From: UBA9410 sp036123585
GTDB lineage: Bacteria > Actinomycetota > Acidimicrobiia > Acidimicrobiales > MedAcidi-G1
Reading direction: 5' to 3'
Length of the DNA: 45,622 nt
Assembly: GCA_036123585.1 (NCBI GenBank)
Contig: JAZADN010000054.1
Span: 1-45,622, forward strand
Every line of letters starts with the position of its first letter. Position 1 is the stretch's first letter. A model generated the notes under the pieces. That model was not told where the DNA came from, did no database searches, and saw nothing but the letters and a program-made list of their open reading frames with translations. Below, in pieces: positions 25,282 to 33,796 of the stretch. The position numbers were made by a program, and so were the translations under genes.

Positions 25282-26115
25282 TCAGTCCGGGGTGCCGCCC
25301 GGTGACGGGTTCCGCCCGGCGGCGATGTCGGCGAAGCGCCGGGCCGCCACCTCCGGCGTAACGTCGTGGGTGAACACCCAGAAACGGTCGGACCTCACCG
25401 CTTCGACCACCCGGTCGGCGACCTCGTCAGTTCCGATGCCGCGGTCGCCGAGGATCCCGCCAAGCAACGTCTGGGTCTCCGCCGAGTGGCCGTCGACCTC
25501 TACCCAGTCGGGTCGGACCCGGGCCACGTCGAAGATCCCCGTCGACACGAGTTCCGGACACAGGCACGACACGCCGACGGCGGTGGACTCCAGTTCTCGA
25601 TAGAGGGCCTCGGACAGGCCAACTACCGCGTGCTTGGTCGCCGCATACATGCCGAGGAAGTCAGTGGTCATCAACCCAGCCTGAGAGGCGACGTTCACCA
25701 CGTGACCCTCGCCCTCCTCCACCATCCGGGGAACGAACGCTGTGACCCCGTGGGCCACCCCAAGAACGTTCACGTCGACGATCCACCGCCATTCCGAGGG
25801 GGTGGTGGCCAACATCGGTCCGGCTGGGCCAACGCCGGCGTTGTTGCACAGCAGGTGCACCGCCCCATGGCGGGCCCACGCTACGTCGGCAAGGGCAGCC
25901 ACGGCTTCCGGATCGGCCACGTCGCAAACCACGCCGGACGCCCGTTGCCCGACCTCGGCCGAGAGGCGGCCGACCTGGGCGTCCAGTGCCCCGTCGTTCA
26001 CGTCGGACAGCACCACCGACATACCCTCAGCCAGGAAGGCCTCGACCATGGCCAGGCCTATGCCTGAGGCCGCACCAGTCACCACCGCCACCCGTCCGTT
26101 GAGTTCCTCCAGCAC
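25282..26115 (-). CDS. short-chain dehydrogenase/reductase
   Basis: About 277 residues. VAVVTGAASGIG, NNAGVGPAGP, VASQAGL and YAATKHAV give the cofactor site and the Ser-Tyr-Lys set. The C-terminal part (LGDRGIGTDEVADRVVEAVRSDRFWVFTH) is typical of a large actinobacterial SDR subgroup with a longer tail. The GTG at 26115 has GGGAGG seven bases upstream and is preferred to the ATG at 26136. Substrate unknown; it neighbours SnoaL-like and CoA-transferase genes. Confidence 0.83.
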   Translation of the reverse strand: MLEELNGRVAVVTGAASGIGLAMVEAFLAEGMSVVLSDVNDGALDAQVGRLSAEVGQRASGVVCDVADPEAVAALADVAWARHGAVHLLCNNAGVGPAGPMLATTPSEWRWIVDVNVLGVAHGVTAFVPRMVEEGEGHVVNVASQAGLMTTDFLGMYAATKHAVVGLSEALYRELESTAVGVSCLCPELVSTGIFDVARVRPDWVEVDGHSAETQTLLGGILGDRGIGTDEVADRVVEAVRSDRFWVFTHDVTPEVAARRFADIAAGRNPSPGGTPD

Positions 26116-26230
26116 GGTCCGTCCTCCCGTAGTCATCCGGTGTCAGCTACCGGCCCCGGCGGACAGTAGGACCCGGTCGCCCAAGCCACCCACGCGGCCA
26201 TCCGGCTCCTCAGGTCGCGACACTCCCGAC

Positions 26231-26236
26231 TACCGT
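26231..26236 (+). promoter_or_regulatory. -10 hexamer for leaderless CoA-transferase transcript
   Basis: TACCGT, six bases before the ATG at 26243, with no ribosome-binding site. Confidence 0.45.
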
Positions 26237-26242
26237 CCGGCC

Positions 26243-27430
26243 ATGGCCGGACCCCTCGATGGCATCCGCATCGTCGACCTCTCAGTCGCCCTCACCGGAC
26301 CGCTGGCCGTCGGCATGCTGGTCGATCAGGGAGCCGAGTGCGTCAAGGTCGAGCAGGCCCCGATCGGCGACGTGATCCGCTGGCTAGGCCCCAGCGTGGC
26401 GGGCATCTCCGCCATGTTCCAGGCCGCCAACCGCGGCAAGCGCTCGGTAGTCCTGGACCTCGGCCAAGATGAGGGCCGGGCCATCCTGATGGACCTGATA
26501 GCCGACGCCGACGTGGTCGTCCAGAACTTCCGACCCGGCGTCGCGGAACGCCTCGGGGTGACCTACGACGACGTGGCGGGCGTGGCCTCTGACGTGATCT
26601 ATGCCGACCTGACCGGATTCGGTCCCGACGGCCCTTATAGCCACCGACGGGTCTACGACACCGTCATCCAGGGCCATTCGGGCCTCGCCGCCAGCCAGAC
26701 CGGCACCAGCGATGAACAGCCCAAATTCCTTCGGCACCTGGTATGCGACAAGGTGACCGCCTACACGGCCTGCCAGGCCATCACCGCCGCCCTGTTCGCC
26801 CGCGAGCGGGGCGGCGGCGGCCAGCACCTGGAGTTGTCGATGTTGGACGCCTCCATCGCCTACCTGTTCGTCGATGGTGCAGACCACGAGGTCATTCTCG
26901 AGGGCGATCATGCTGGCCCCCAGTCGGTGGCCGCCAACAACACGCCGTTCGCCTTCGACGGGGGCTTTGCCGCCATCGCCGTGCCCGGCGACGCCGAGTT
27001 CCACGGCCTGACCCGGGCCCTCGGCGTCGACTCGTCCGACCCGGACCTGGCCACCGTCCGGGACCGGACCCGCAACCGAGACAAGACCATGGCCATCCAC
27101 CGTCAGGTCCGGGAGAACGCCACCCGCATGTCCATCGACGAAGGTGCCGCTCGCCTCGAGGAGAACCAGGTGCCGTTCGGCATTGTGCGGGAGGTCCACG
27201 AGGTCGCCGATGACCCGCAGGTGGTGCACAACAAATTGCTTTCAGAGTTCGTCCACCCGGCCGCCGGCAGGATCCGACACCACCGCCCGCCCACCCACTT
27301 CCACGGCACGCCGACCGAGTTCGACGATCCGTGCGCCCCGACGCTGGGCCAGCACACCGACGATGTGGTGGCCGAGACCGGGCGGGGCGACCGTCTGGCT
27401 GAGTTACGCGACGCGGGAGTGGTGGGATGA
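26243..27430 (+). CDS. family III (CaiB/BaiF) CoA-transferase
   Basis: 395 residues. LDGIRIVDLSVALTGPLAVGML at the start, AANRGKRSVVLDL, VQNFRPGVAERLG and DLTGFGPDGPYSHR are diagnostic for family III CoA-transferases and racemases, which move CoA between carboxylic acids through an aspartyl thioester. A GGGGQHLELSMLDASIAYL segment follows. Although the frame is open for 167 more codons upstream, those overlap the antisense SDR; the ATG at 26243 has the local leaderless hexamer. It overlaps the Nudix gene by four bases. The acid substrate is unknown, with steroid acids plausible from context. Confidence 0.88.
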   Translation: MAGPLDGIRIVDLSVALTGPLAVGMLVDQGAECVKVEQAPIGDVIRWLGPSVAGISAMFQAANRGKRSVVLDLGQDEGRAILMDLIADADVVVQNFRPGVAERLGVTYDDVAGVASDVIYADLTGFGPDGPYSHRRVYDTVIQGHSGLAASQTGTSDEQPKFLRHLVCDKVTAYTACQAITAALFARERGGGGQHLELSMLDASIAYLFVDGADHEVILEGDHAGPQSVAANNTPFAFDGGFAAIAVPGDAEFHGLTRALGVDSSDPDLATVRDRTRNRDKTMAIHRQVRENATRMSIDEGAARLEENQVPFGIVREVHEVADDPQVVHNKLLSEFVHPAAGRIRHHRPPTHFHGTPTEFDDPCAPTLGQHTDDVVAETGRGDRLAELRDAGVVG

Positions 27431-28209
27431 GCGGCGGCGGGCCCAGGACCGTTGCCGGCGGTCCAGCGCATCGCGACCACAACCGCTATGACGCCTACGC
27501 CCGGAACCATGCCCAGCACGGCGACTCGGAACTCATCCCTGCGGCGACCGTGGTACTGCTGAGTGATGGCGCCGAAGGGGTCGAGACACTGATGCTGCGG
27601 AAGAACTCGAAGATCGCCTTTGGCGGCATGTGGGTATTCCCCGGCGGCCGAATAGACGAAGGCGACGCGGTGCTCAACAAAGCCGGGGAGCCCGACGGGC
27701 TGGCCACTGCTGCTGTGGCTGCAGTCCGTGAGGCGCACGAGGAAGCCTCGGTGGCCTTGGACCCGGCGACGTTGGTGTGGTTCGCCCACTGGGTGCCACC
27801 GCCCGTCATGCCGAAACGCTTCGCCACATTCTTCTTCGCCGCGCCGTGGGGCGGCCGGACTGGCGACGTGACCATCGACGACGGCGAGATCACCGAGCAC
27901 GAATGGATGAGACCAGTCGACGCGATGAAGCGGCGCGATGTCGGAGATATCGAGCTGGCCCCGCCGACCTGGGTAACCCTCAACCGGCTGGCCGGCTTCG
28001 CCTCCGTCAACGAGGCCTTGGACAAACTAGGCGCCGAGGAGCCACCGTTCTACGAGACCCACATGGCACGGACCGAGGTCGGCCCAGTTGCCATGTGGAC
28101 CGGCGACGCAGGCTACGAAGCGAGCGACCCGTCGCTGGAGGGGCCGCGGCACCGTCTGACCATGGCCGACGACGGCTACCGCTTCGAGGACACCCGGACG
28201 GGCACGTGA
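27427..28209 (+). CDS. Nudix hydrolase with interrupted Nudix box (NUDT19-like)
   Basis: 260 residues. The Nudix signature is split: FPGGRIDEGD is followed by about 16 inserted residues before VREAHEEAS, which holds the REuxEE metal site. Insertions inside the box and the downstream PPPVMPKRFATFFFAA segment are features of the NUDT19/RP2p-type group, whose animal members hydrolyse CoA and acyl-CoA. That makes a CoA diphosphatase plausible, which would suit a CoA-rich locus, but it is inference. ATG overlaps the CoA-transferase stop, and its own stop overlaps the ATPase start. Confidence 0.83.
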   Translation: MSGGGPRTVAGGPAHRDHNRYDAYARNHAQHGDSELIPAATVVLLSDGAEGVETLMLRKNSKIAFGGMWVFPGGRIDEGDAVLNKAGEPDGLATAAVAAVREAHEEASVALDPATLVWFAHWVPPPVMPKRFATFFFAAPWGGRTGDVTIDDGEITEHEWMRPVDAMKRRDVGDIELAPPTWVTLNRLAGFASVNEALDKLGAEEPPFYETHMARTEVGPVAMWTGDAGYEASDPSLEGPRHRLTMADDGYRFEDTRTGT

Positions 28210-30590
28210 CGACGACAGGCGGAGCCGCCGGCCTGACCGCGGCCGAGGTGGCCGAGCGTCGGGCCGACGGCCGGATCAACGACGTCCCCGACGCCCCGGT
28301 CCGAACCACCGGCGAAATCCTGCGGGCCAACGTGCTCACGCCGGTCAACGCCATCATGGGCTCACTGCTCGTACTGATTCTGGTGGCCGGCTTCCCTGGC
28401 GACGCTCTGTTCGCCGGGGTGATCGTCTCCAACAGCGTGATCGGCACCTTCCAGGAGTTGCGGGCCCGACGGATCCTGACCGCCCTGGCCGTGCTGTCAG
28501 CACCGCGGGCCCGGGTAGTCCGTGACGACGAAGTCTGCGAGGTCGGGGTGTCGGAGGTAGTAGCCGACGAACTGCTGGAGTTGCATCCCGGCGACCAGGT
28601 GGTGGTCGATGGTTCGGTGGCCAAGGCGACGGGCCTCGAACTCGACGAGTCGCTGCTCACCGGCGAAAGCGACCCGGTCGACAAGGCTCCCGGCGACGAG
28701 GTGCTCTCAGGCAGTTTCGTGGCGGCCGGCTCGGGCCGATATCGGGCCACGGCCATCGGCCCCGGCTCGTACGCGGCGACGCTGGCCGAGGAGGCCCGCC
28801 GCTTCGACCTTGTCGACAGCGAGCTGCGGTCCGGCGTGGACACCGTGCTCCGGTGGCTGACGGTGGTCATACCACCAGCGGCCGGCCTGCTGCTGCTGCG
28901 CCTGCTGGTCACAGAGGATCAGTGGCACGACGCCCTTCGGGGAACAGTGGCCGCCGCGGTGGCCATGGTCCCCGACGGCCTGGTCCTGTTGACCAGCCTC
29001 TCGTTCATCGTCGGTGTGGTGGCCCTAGCCCGCCGGAAGGCTCTGGCTCGGGAGTTGGCCTCAGTCGAGTTGCTCGCCCGGGTCGACACCCTTTGCCTCG
29101 ACAAGACCGGCACCATTACCACCGGGGAGATCGCTTTCGCCGGACTGGAGGCCATCGGGGCCACCTCTGACGCGGATGCCGCTGCGGCAGTTGGCGCCCT
29201 GGCCGCCGCCGACCCGTCTCCCAACGCCACGCTGGCCGCCATCGCTGGAGCGCTGCGCGACCCGGGCTGGACGGTGCTCGACGCCATGCCCTTCTCGTCG
29301 GCTCGCAAGTGGGCGTCGGCCACCTTGCGAACCTCAGATGGTGACGGCTCCACAACTGCCATATTCCACTTGGGGGCGCCCGACGTTCTGCTCCCCGAAG
29401 GCGAGTGGTCCACGGCCCGGGATCGTGTGGCCCAGATGGCCGCCGAGGGCCAACGCGTCCTGGTCGCCACCCGGTCGGCCCTCCTTCCGGAAGGCAATCC
29501 GGACGGAGATCCCGCGGCGCTCCCGACGGCCCGTCTCCCCCTTTGCCTGGTCCTACTGGAGGACACCGTGAAGTCCGAGGCGCCGGAGATCCTCAACTGG
29601 TTCGCCGAGCAGGGCCTCGACCTGAAGGTCATCTCCGGCGACCATCCGGCCACGGTGGCCGCCGTGGCTCGTCGGGCAGGCATCGCCGGCGCCGACGTCG
29701 GCTTGGCGGTCGACGCCCGGGATCTACCAGACGACCAGGAGGCGCTGGCAGACGCCCTCGAGGCCGCCTCCGTTTTCGGCCGAGTCACCCCCCACCAGAA
29801 GCGGGCCATGGTGGGGGCATTGCGTTCCCGAGGCCGCACGGTGGCCATGACCGGCGACGGTGTCAATGACGTGTTGGCCCTCAAGGACGCCGACATGGGC
29901 ATCGCCATGGGCTCAGGTAGTTCGGCGTCACGGGCCGTAGCCCAACTGGTGCTGCTCGACGACCGGTTCTCCACCCTGCCCAGGGTGGTGGCTGAAGGCC
30001 GACGGGTCATCAACAACATCGAACGGGTGGCCAACCTGTTCCTCACCAAGGCCACCTACGCCGTGCTCCTGACCGCACTGGTCGGACTGTTCGGGGTGCC
30101 GTTCCCGTTCCACCCCAAGCAGCTCACCCTCATCGGTTCGGTGTCCATAGGCGTCCCCGGCTTCTTCCTCGCGCTGGCTCCCGACCACTCGCTCGTCCGG
30201 CCGGGCTTCTTACCCCGGGTGCTGCGCTGGTCCCTGCCAGCCGGGGCGGCGACCGCTGTGGCCACCTTCGCCTGCTACGAGGTGGTCCGACGCTCTAACG
30301 CTGCTGGGATGGGCCTCGAGGCGGCCCGGACCACGGCCACCCTGACTCTGCTGGGGGTGGGCCTAGCCGTCCTGCTGGGTATCAGCAGGCCGCTGCGGCC
30401 CTGGAAGGTCGGCCTGGCGGCGGCGATGGGTGGGTTGTACGCGGTTGCAATGGCCTGGCCGTTCGCCCGCGACTACTTCGAACTGGTCGTTCCGACGTCC
30501 ACCGGTTGGCTGGTGGCTGTCGCCTGCACCGCTATCGGCGCCCTGGCCGTGGCCCTCGTCCCTCGATCCTCCGGCGGTCCCGAGCGCTAG
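28206..30590 (+). CDS. CtpE-like P-type ATPase (cation transporter)
   Basis: 794 residues starting at a GTG that overlaps the Nudix stop. LTGES (151-155) in the actuator domain, DKTGT with phosphorylated Asp299, VISGDHP, and MTGDGVND near residue 550 are the P-type ATPase catalytic motifs. The membrane motif in helix 4 is PDGL (256-259), as in the actinobacterial CtpE group, rather than the CPC of copper pumps or PEGL of Ca/H pumps. CtpE of mycobacteria has been linked to calcium uptake. About eight to ten membrane helices; no N-terminal metal-binding domain. Confidence 0.88.
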   Translation: MTTTGGAAGLTAAEVAERRADGRINDVPDAPVRTTGEILRANVLTPVNAIMGSLLVLILVAGFPGDALFAGVIVSNSVIGTFQELRARRILTALAVLSAPRARVVRDDEVCEVGVSEVVADELLELHPGDQVVVDGSVAKATGLELDESLLTGESDPVDKAPGDEVLSGSFVAAGSGRYRATAIGPGSYAATLAEEARRFDLVDSELRSGVDTVLRWLTVVIPPAAGLLLLRLLVTEDQWHDALRGTVAAAVAMVPDGLVLLTSLSFIVGVVALARRKALARELASVELLARVDTLCLDKTGTITTGEIAFAGLEAIGATSDADAAAAVGALAAADPSPNATLAAIAGALRDPGWTVLDAMPFSSARKWASATLRTSDGDGSTTAIFHLGAPDVLLPEGEWSTARDRVAQMAAEGQRVLVATRSALLPEGNPDGDPAALPTARLPLCLVLLEDTVKSEAPEILNWFAEQGLDLKVISGDHPATVAAVARRAGIAGADVGLAVDARDLPDDQEALADALEAASVFGRVTPHQKRAMVGALRSRGRTVAMTGDGVNDVLALKDADMGIAMGSGSSASRAVAQLVLLDDRFSTLPRVVAEGRRVINNIERVANLFLTKATYAVLLTALVGLFGVPFPFHPKQLTLIGSVSIGVPGFFLALAPDHSLVRPGFLPRVLRWSLPAGAATAVATFACYEVVRRSNAAGMGLEAARTTATLTLLGVGLAVLLGISRPLRPWKVGLAAAMGGLYAVAMAWPFARDYFELVVPTSTGWLVAVACTAIGALAVALVPRSSGGPER

Positions 30591-30593
30591 CGT
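30588..30593 (+). promoter_or_regulatory. possible -10 hexamer upstream of glutamate dehydrogenase
   Basis: TAGCGT overlaps the stop codon of the ATPase gene. No start codon in the dehydrogenase frame lies at leaderless distance, so this would give a leader of about 60 bases before the GTG at 30661. Confidence 0.3.
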
Positions 30594-30660
30594 TCGGGAC
30601 ACGAGTGGGGTCAACGATGCCCCCGCCGAATGGCGCACCCGGTGCGCTGGGGGACCCGAC

Positions 30661-31983
30661 GTGAACGATCCCTTCACCACGAACTCACCGCTGGCCGCCC
30701 AGTCCGGAGTGCCGCTGGACGGCGGACACGCGAGCCTCTTCGCCACTGCGCTGTCCCAGTTCGAGCGGGGCGCGGACCTGATCGATCTGCCAGACGACCT
30801 GCGGTCGATCCTGTCGCAGCCCAAGAACGAGATCATCGTCAACTTCCCAGTGAAGATGAACGACGGTCGCTACCGGGTGTTCCGCGGCTACAGGATCCAG
30901 CACTCGAACCTGCTCGGCCCGTACAAGGGCGGTGTCCGCTTCCATCCCATGGTGGACCTCGACGAGGTGAAGGCTTTGGCCTCGTGGATGACCTGGAAGT
31001 CGGCCCTGTGTGAAATCCCGTTCGGCGGTGCCAAGGGAGGCATCTCCTTCGATCCGAATGCACTCGAGTCCGACGAGTTGGAGCGGGTGGTCCGAAGATT
31101 CACCCACGCCCTCGGATCCAACATCGGACCCGACCACGACATCCCGGCCCCCGATCTGGGCAGCAATGCCCAGTCGATGGTCTGGATGATGGACACCTAC
31201 GCCAACTCCACCGGCGCAGCAGAGCGACAGAATGTCAAGCGAATCGTGACCGGCAAGACGCTCGAGACTGGCGGAAGCCCCGGGCGGGAGAAGGCCACCG
31301 GTCAGGGCGTGGTGTTCTGCCTCCAGCACTGGGCCGACGAGGTCGGCTTCGACTTGGCCAGCGCCACGGTCAGCATCCAGGGATTCGGCAACGTGGGCAG
31401 CGCAACCGGCCGGATCCTGCAGGTCCACGGGGCGAAGGTCGTAGCCGTGGCCGACCACGCCGGCGCCATCGCCGACGAGGACGGAATCGACGCCTTCGAC
31501 CTGACCGACTGGGTCCGCGAGCACGGCTCGGTGGCCGGATTCCCCGGTGCCATGTGGATCGAACCCGACGACTACTGGGCCGTCCCGGCCGATGTCCTCG
31601 TGCCAGCCGCTCTGGAGAACCAGGTCACCATGGAAAACGTTGCCCACATCCAGGCCCGGGTGGTCGTCGAGGCAGCCAACGGCCCCACTTCGCCTGACGC
31701 CGAGAAGGTGCTGGCCCAACGGGGAATCGACGTCCTTCCCGACATCTTGGTCAACGCCGGCGGCGTGGTCGTCTCGTACTTCGAATGGCTGCAGAACCGG
31801 TCGGCTCAGCGGTGGAACCTCGACGATGTGGACCACAGGCTGCGGGACATCCTGTGGCGGGCATGCGACGCGGTGGGCAACCTCCGCGAGGAACTGGAGG
31901 TGGAATCGCGCCGTGACGCCGCGTACGCGGTGGCCTTGCGTCGCCTCCGGGTGGTGTACGAGCAGCGGGGAATCTTCCCGTGA
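30661..31983 (+). CDS. Glu/Leu/Phe/Val-type dehydrogenase (glutamate dehydrogenase)
   Basis: About 440 residues. GPYKGGVRFHP (Lys89 region), TWKSAL (Lys113), GGAKGG with catalytic Lys125 and PDHDIPAPDLGS with catalytic Asp165 match glutamate dehydrogenases; GFGNVGSATG is the dinucleotide-binding loop and AANGPTSPDAE a further family marker. It interconverts glutamate and 2-oxoglutarate plus ammonium. The GTG at 30661 is the only reasonable in-frame start after the ATPase stop, with a G-rich GGGGGA upstream. Single gene with its own likely promoter. Confidence 0.9.
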   Translation: MNDPFTTNSPLAAQSGVPLDGGHASLFATALSQFERGADLIDLPDDLRSILSQPKNEIIVNFPVKMNDGRYRVFRGYRIQHSNLLGPYKGGVRFHPMVDLDEVKALASWMTWKSALCEIPFGGAKGGISFDPNALESDELERVVRRFTHALGSNIGPDHDIPAPDLGSNAQSMVWMMDTYANSTGAAERQNVKRIVTGKTLETGGSPGREKATGQGVVFCLQHWADEVGFDLASATVSIQGFGNVGSATGRILQVHGAKVVAVADHAGAIADEDGIDAFDLTDWVREHGSVAGFPGAMWIEPDDYWAVPADVLVPAALENQVTMENVAHIQARVVVEAANGPTSPDAEKVLAQRGIDVLPDILVNAGGVVVSYFEWLQNRSAQRWNLDDVDHRLRDILWRACDAVGNLREELEVESRRDAAYAVALRRLRVVYEQRGIFP

Positions 31984-32001
31984 TCCGCTCGTGACCCGAC
32001 C

Positions 32002-32628
32002 ATGACCCGCACGCTGCTGGTCGGCTCTGGTCAGTTCCTCGACGCGTTGGACGACGGCCTCCGGGCCCTTGGCCACGACGTGACCGCCGGCGACGTCGGG
32101 GGCCTGATAGGAACGGCCGACCTAGTCGTCCACGTGCCGAAGGTCCCCAACGGGCCGACTGATCTGGTCAACCTGACGCCCGACAATTGGGTGGCAGCCT
32201 GTGAGGCCCCGCTCGACGAGGCAGTCGCCGTGGCCCGGGCCGCCCATCCCATGCTGGCCAGGCAGTCGGCCGACGACGGGCCGGGACGGCTGGCATGGAT
32301 CATCCCCACCACCGCACTGGGCGGCGCAGCAGGCTTCGTGGCCACCGGGGCGGCCTGTGAGGGCATCCGGGCGCTGGCCAAGGGCGCCGCCAAGCAGTGG
32401 GGGGCCGACAGGGTGGTCACAACAGTCCTGGTCGTGGCCCCGGAGGCGTTCTTCGCTGGCGCCACTGGGCCCCGGAGCGAGGGCTCCCTCTCCGGACCAG
32501 CCCTCGGCCGGCACGGCGACCCGGGCTCCGACCTCGCGCCGCTGCTCGACCTGCTAGCCGACCCGCGAGCAGCGTTCACCACCGGTGGGACGCTGGTCGC
32601 CGATGGCGGCACCTGGATGGCCCCGTGA
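32002..32628 (+). CDS. degenerate SDR-fold protein without catalytic residues
   Basis: 208 residues. The overall pattern is that of an SDR: a short first strand (TLLVGSGQFLDALDDGL), IIPTTALGG where the catalytic Ser strand should be, GFVATGAACEGIRALAKGAAKQWG at the active-site helix, and a final TGGTLVADGGTWMAP. However, the TGxxxGxG cofactor loop is missing and the Tyr-x3-Lys pair is replaced (GFVATGAA). It overlaps a complete SDR by four bases, so it may be a non-catalytic partner subunit. Codon use is normal, so it does not look like a decaying pseudogene. Confidence 0.75.
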   Translation: MTRTLLVGSGQFLDALDDGLRALGHDVTAGDVGGLIGTADLVVHVPKVPNGPTDLVNLTPDNWVAACEAPLDEAVAVARAAHPMLARQSADDGPGRLAWIIPTTALGGAAGFVATGAACEGIRALAKGAAKQWGADRVVTTVLVVAPEAFFAGATGPRSEGSLSGPALGRHGDPGSDLAPLLDLLADPRAAFTTGGTLVADGGTWMAP

Positions 32629-33407
32629 GCAACCCGACTACCACCGGAGAAGGCCTCCTGGCCGGGCGGGTGGCACTCGTGACTGGCGGGGCGTCGGGCA
32701 TCGGCCTCGGCATGGCCACGGCGATGGCTCAACACGGCGCAGCGGTAGTACTGGCGTGCCGACGAACCGAGACCGGCGAGCCGGCCGCCGAGGCACTCCG
32801 GGCCGACGGGCACGACGCCAACTGCATCCGCTGTGACGTGACCAGGCCCGGCGAGGTGCACTCAGCGGTAGCCAAGGCACTCGAGCGACACGGCCGACTG
32901 GACTGTCTTGTCCACAACGCTGTGGCCGGCCAGACGGGTGGAGCGTTGGTCGATAGGCCGGGAACGGGGTGGCGGTTGCTGGTCGCCTCGTCGCTTCGGG
33001 CATCGTTCGAGTGTGCCCAAGCCGCTCACGGCGCCCTGCGAGAGACCGGCGGCTCGCTGGTCCTACTCACATCGGCGGCCGGGATGGAGGGCAGCGAGGC
33101 TATGCCCCTCTACGGGGCAGCCAAGGCGGCCCAAAGGGGGCTGGCCAAGGGACTGGCCGACGAGTGGGGGCCGGACGGGATCCGGGTTAACTGCGTAGCT
33201 CCGCTGGCCCGCACCCCGGCGCTGGCGGGGGCCATCGAGGCCGACCCGTCACTCGGCGAGCGGTTGGAGGCACGCACGCCACTAGGGCGCATCGGCGACC
33301 CGGCGGAGGACATCGGACCGGTAGCCGTGTTCCTGGCATCAGACCTGTCCCGGCACGTGACCGGGCAGACGGTGTCGGTCGACGGCGGCGGGTTCCGCGG
33401 CCTCTGA
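32625..33407 (+). CDS. short-chain dehydrogenase/reductase, partner of degenerate SDR
   Basis: 260 residues. VALVTGGASGIG, HNAVAGQ in place of NNAG, LTSAAGMEG and YGAAKAAQ give a complete cofactor and catalytic set; VTGQTVSVDGGGF ends the fold. The GTG overlaps the stop of the degenerate SDR gene (GTGA), so both are translated together and could form heteromers as in FabG-type complexes with one inactive subunit. Substrate unknown. Confidence 0.85.
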   Translation: MSNPTTTGEGLLAGRVALVTGGASGIGLGMATAMAQHGAAVVLACRRTETGEPAAEALRADGHDANCIRCDVTRPGEVHSAVAKALERHGRLDCLVHNAVAGQTGGALVDRPGTGWRLLVASSLRASFECAQAAHGALRETGGSLVLLTSAAGMEGSEAMPLYGAAKAAQRGLAKGLADEWGPDGIRVNCVAPLARTPALAGAIEADPSLGERLEARTPLGRIGDPAEDIGPVAVFLASDLSRHVTGQTVSVDGGGFRGL

Positions 33408-33438
33408 GCAGCCCCAGCAATCGGCCAGAGGACGCCCG

Positions 33439-33455
33439 GCCGGAAGAAGTCCGGC
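33439..33455. terminator. possible terminator hairpin between convergent SDR and whiB
   Basis: GCCGG-AAGAAGT-CCGGC lies between the SDR stop at 33407 and the opposing whiB stop at 33458. There is no T-run, so strength is doubtful. Confidence 0.3.
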
Positions 33456-33457
33456 AG

Positions 33458-33796
33458 TCAGCCGACCTCCGCGAGCGCGGCGGCGGCACGGCGGGCGGCC
33501 ACCTGACGTCGGCCGATGATCGGGGTGGTAGGGGCGAAGCCGGCCGTGGCTCTCTCGGCCTCTGACTCACCACCCCAGAAGCCCAACTCCCGATGGTCGC
33601 GGGCATGCTGCTTACAGGTGTCCATTGCCGGGCAGGCAGCGCAAAGCTCAGCCGCCCTGGCCTCCCGGCGAACCCGGGCCTCAGGACGCTCCGCGAACGG
33701 GGCGAAGAACAGGTCGCTCTCACCACGGCAGAGGACGTCATCCACCCAGGACATCGTCTGCGAGTCGACGTATAGGTTCGCCGCTGCGTCTGACAT
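33458..33796 (-). CDS. WhiB-family iron-sulfur transcription regulator
   Basis: 112 residues. Four cysteines (VLCRGES, then ELCAACPAMDTC) make the [4Fe-4S] site in the C...CxxC-x5-C pattern, followed by the GFWGGESEAER turn, a variant of the WhiB GVWGG motif, and a basic C-terminal region (GRRQVAARRAAAAL) that would contact DNA. WhiB proteins occur only in Actinobacteriota and their phages. The ATG at 33796 has GGAGG nine bases upstream; the open frame runs 21 codons further without support. No AT-hook is seen, so it is not WhiB7-like. Targets are unknown. Confidence 0.92.
   Translation of the reverse strand: MSDAAANLYVDSQTMSWVDDVLCRGESDLFFAPFAERPEARVRREARAAELCAACPAMDTCKQHARDHRELGFWGGESEAERATAGFAPTTPIIGRRQVAARRAAAALAEVG

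Noticed and set aside
25235..25285. Readthrough of TAG at 25232-25234 to extend the small protein
   Set aside because: The following codons look coding-like, but the stretch is short and overlaps the stop of the antisense SDR. Nothing suggests amber suppression.
25742..26242. Upstream extension of the family III CoA-transferase
   Set aside because: The 167 extra codons overlap the antisense SDR and read as shadow sequence; the ATG at 26243 has a promoter hexamer at leaderless distance.
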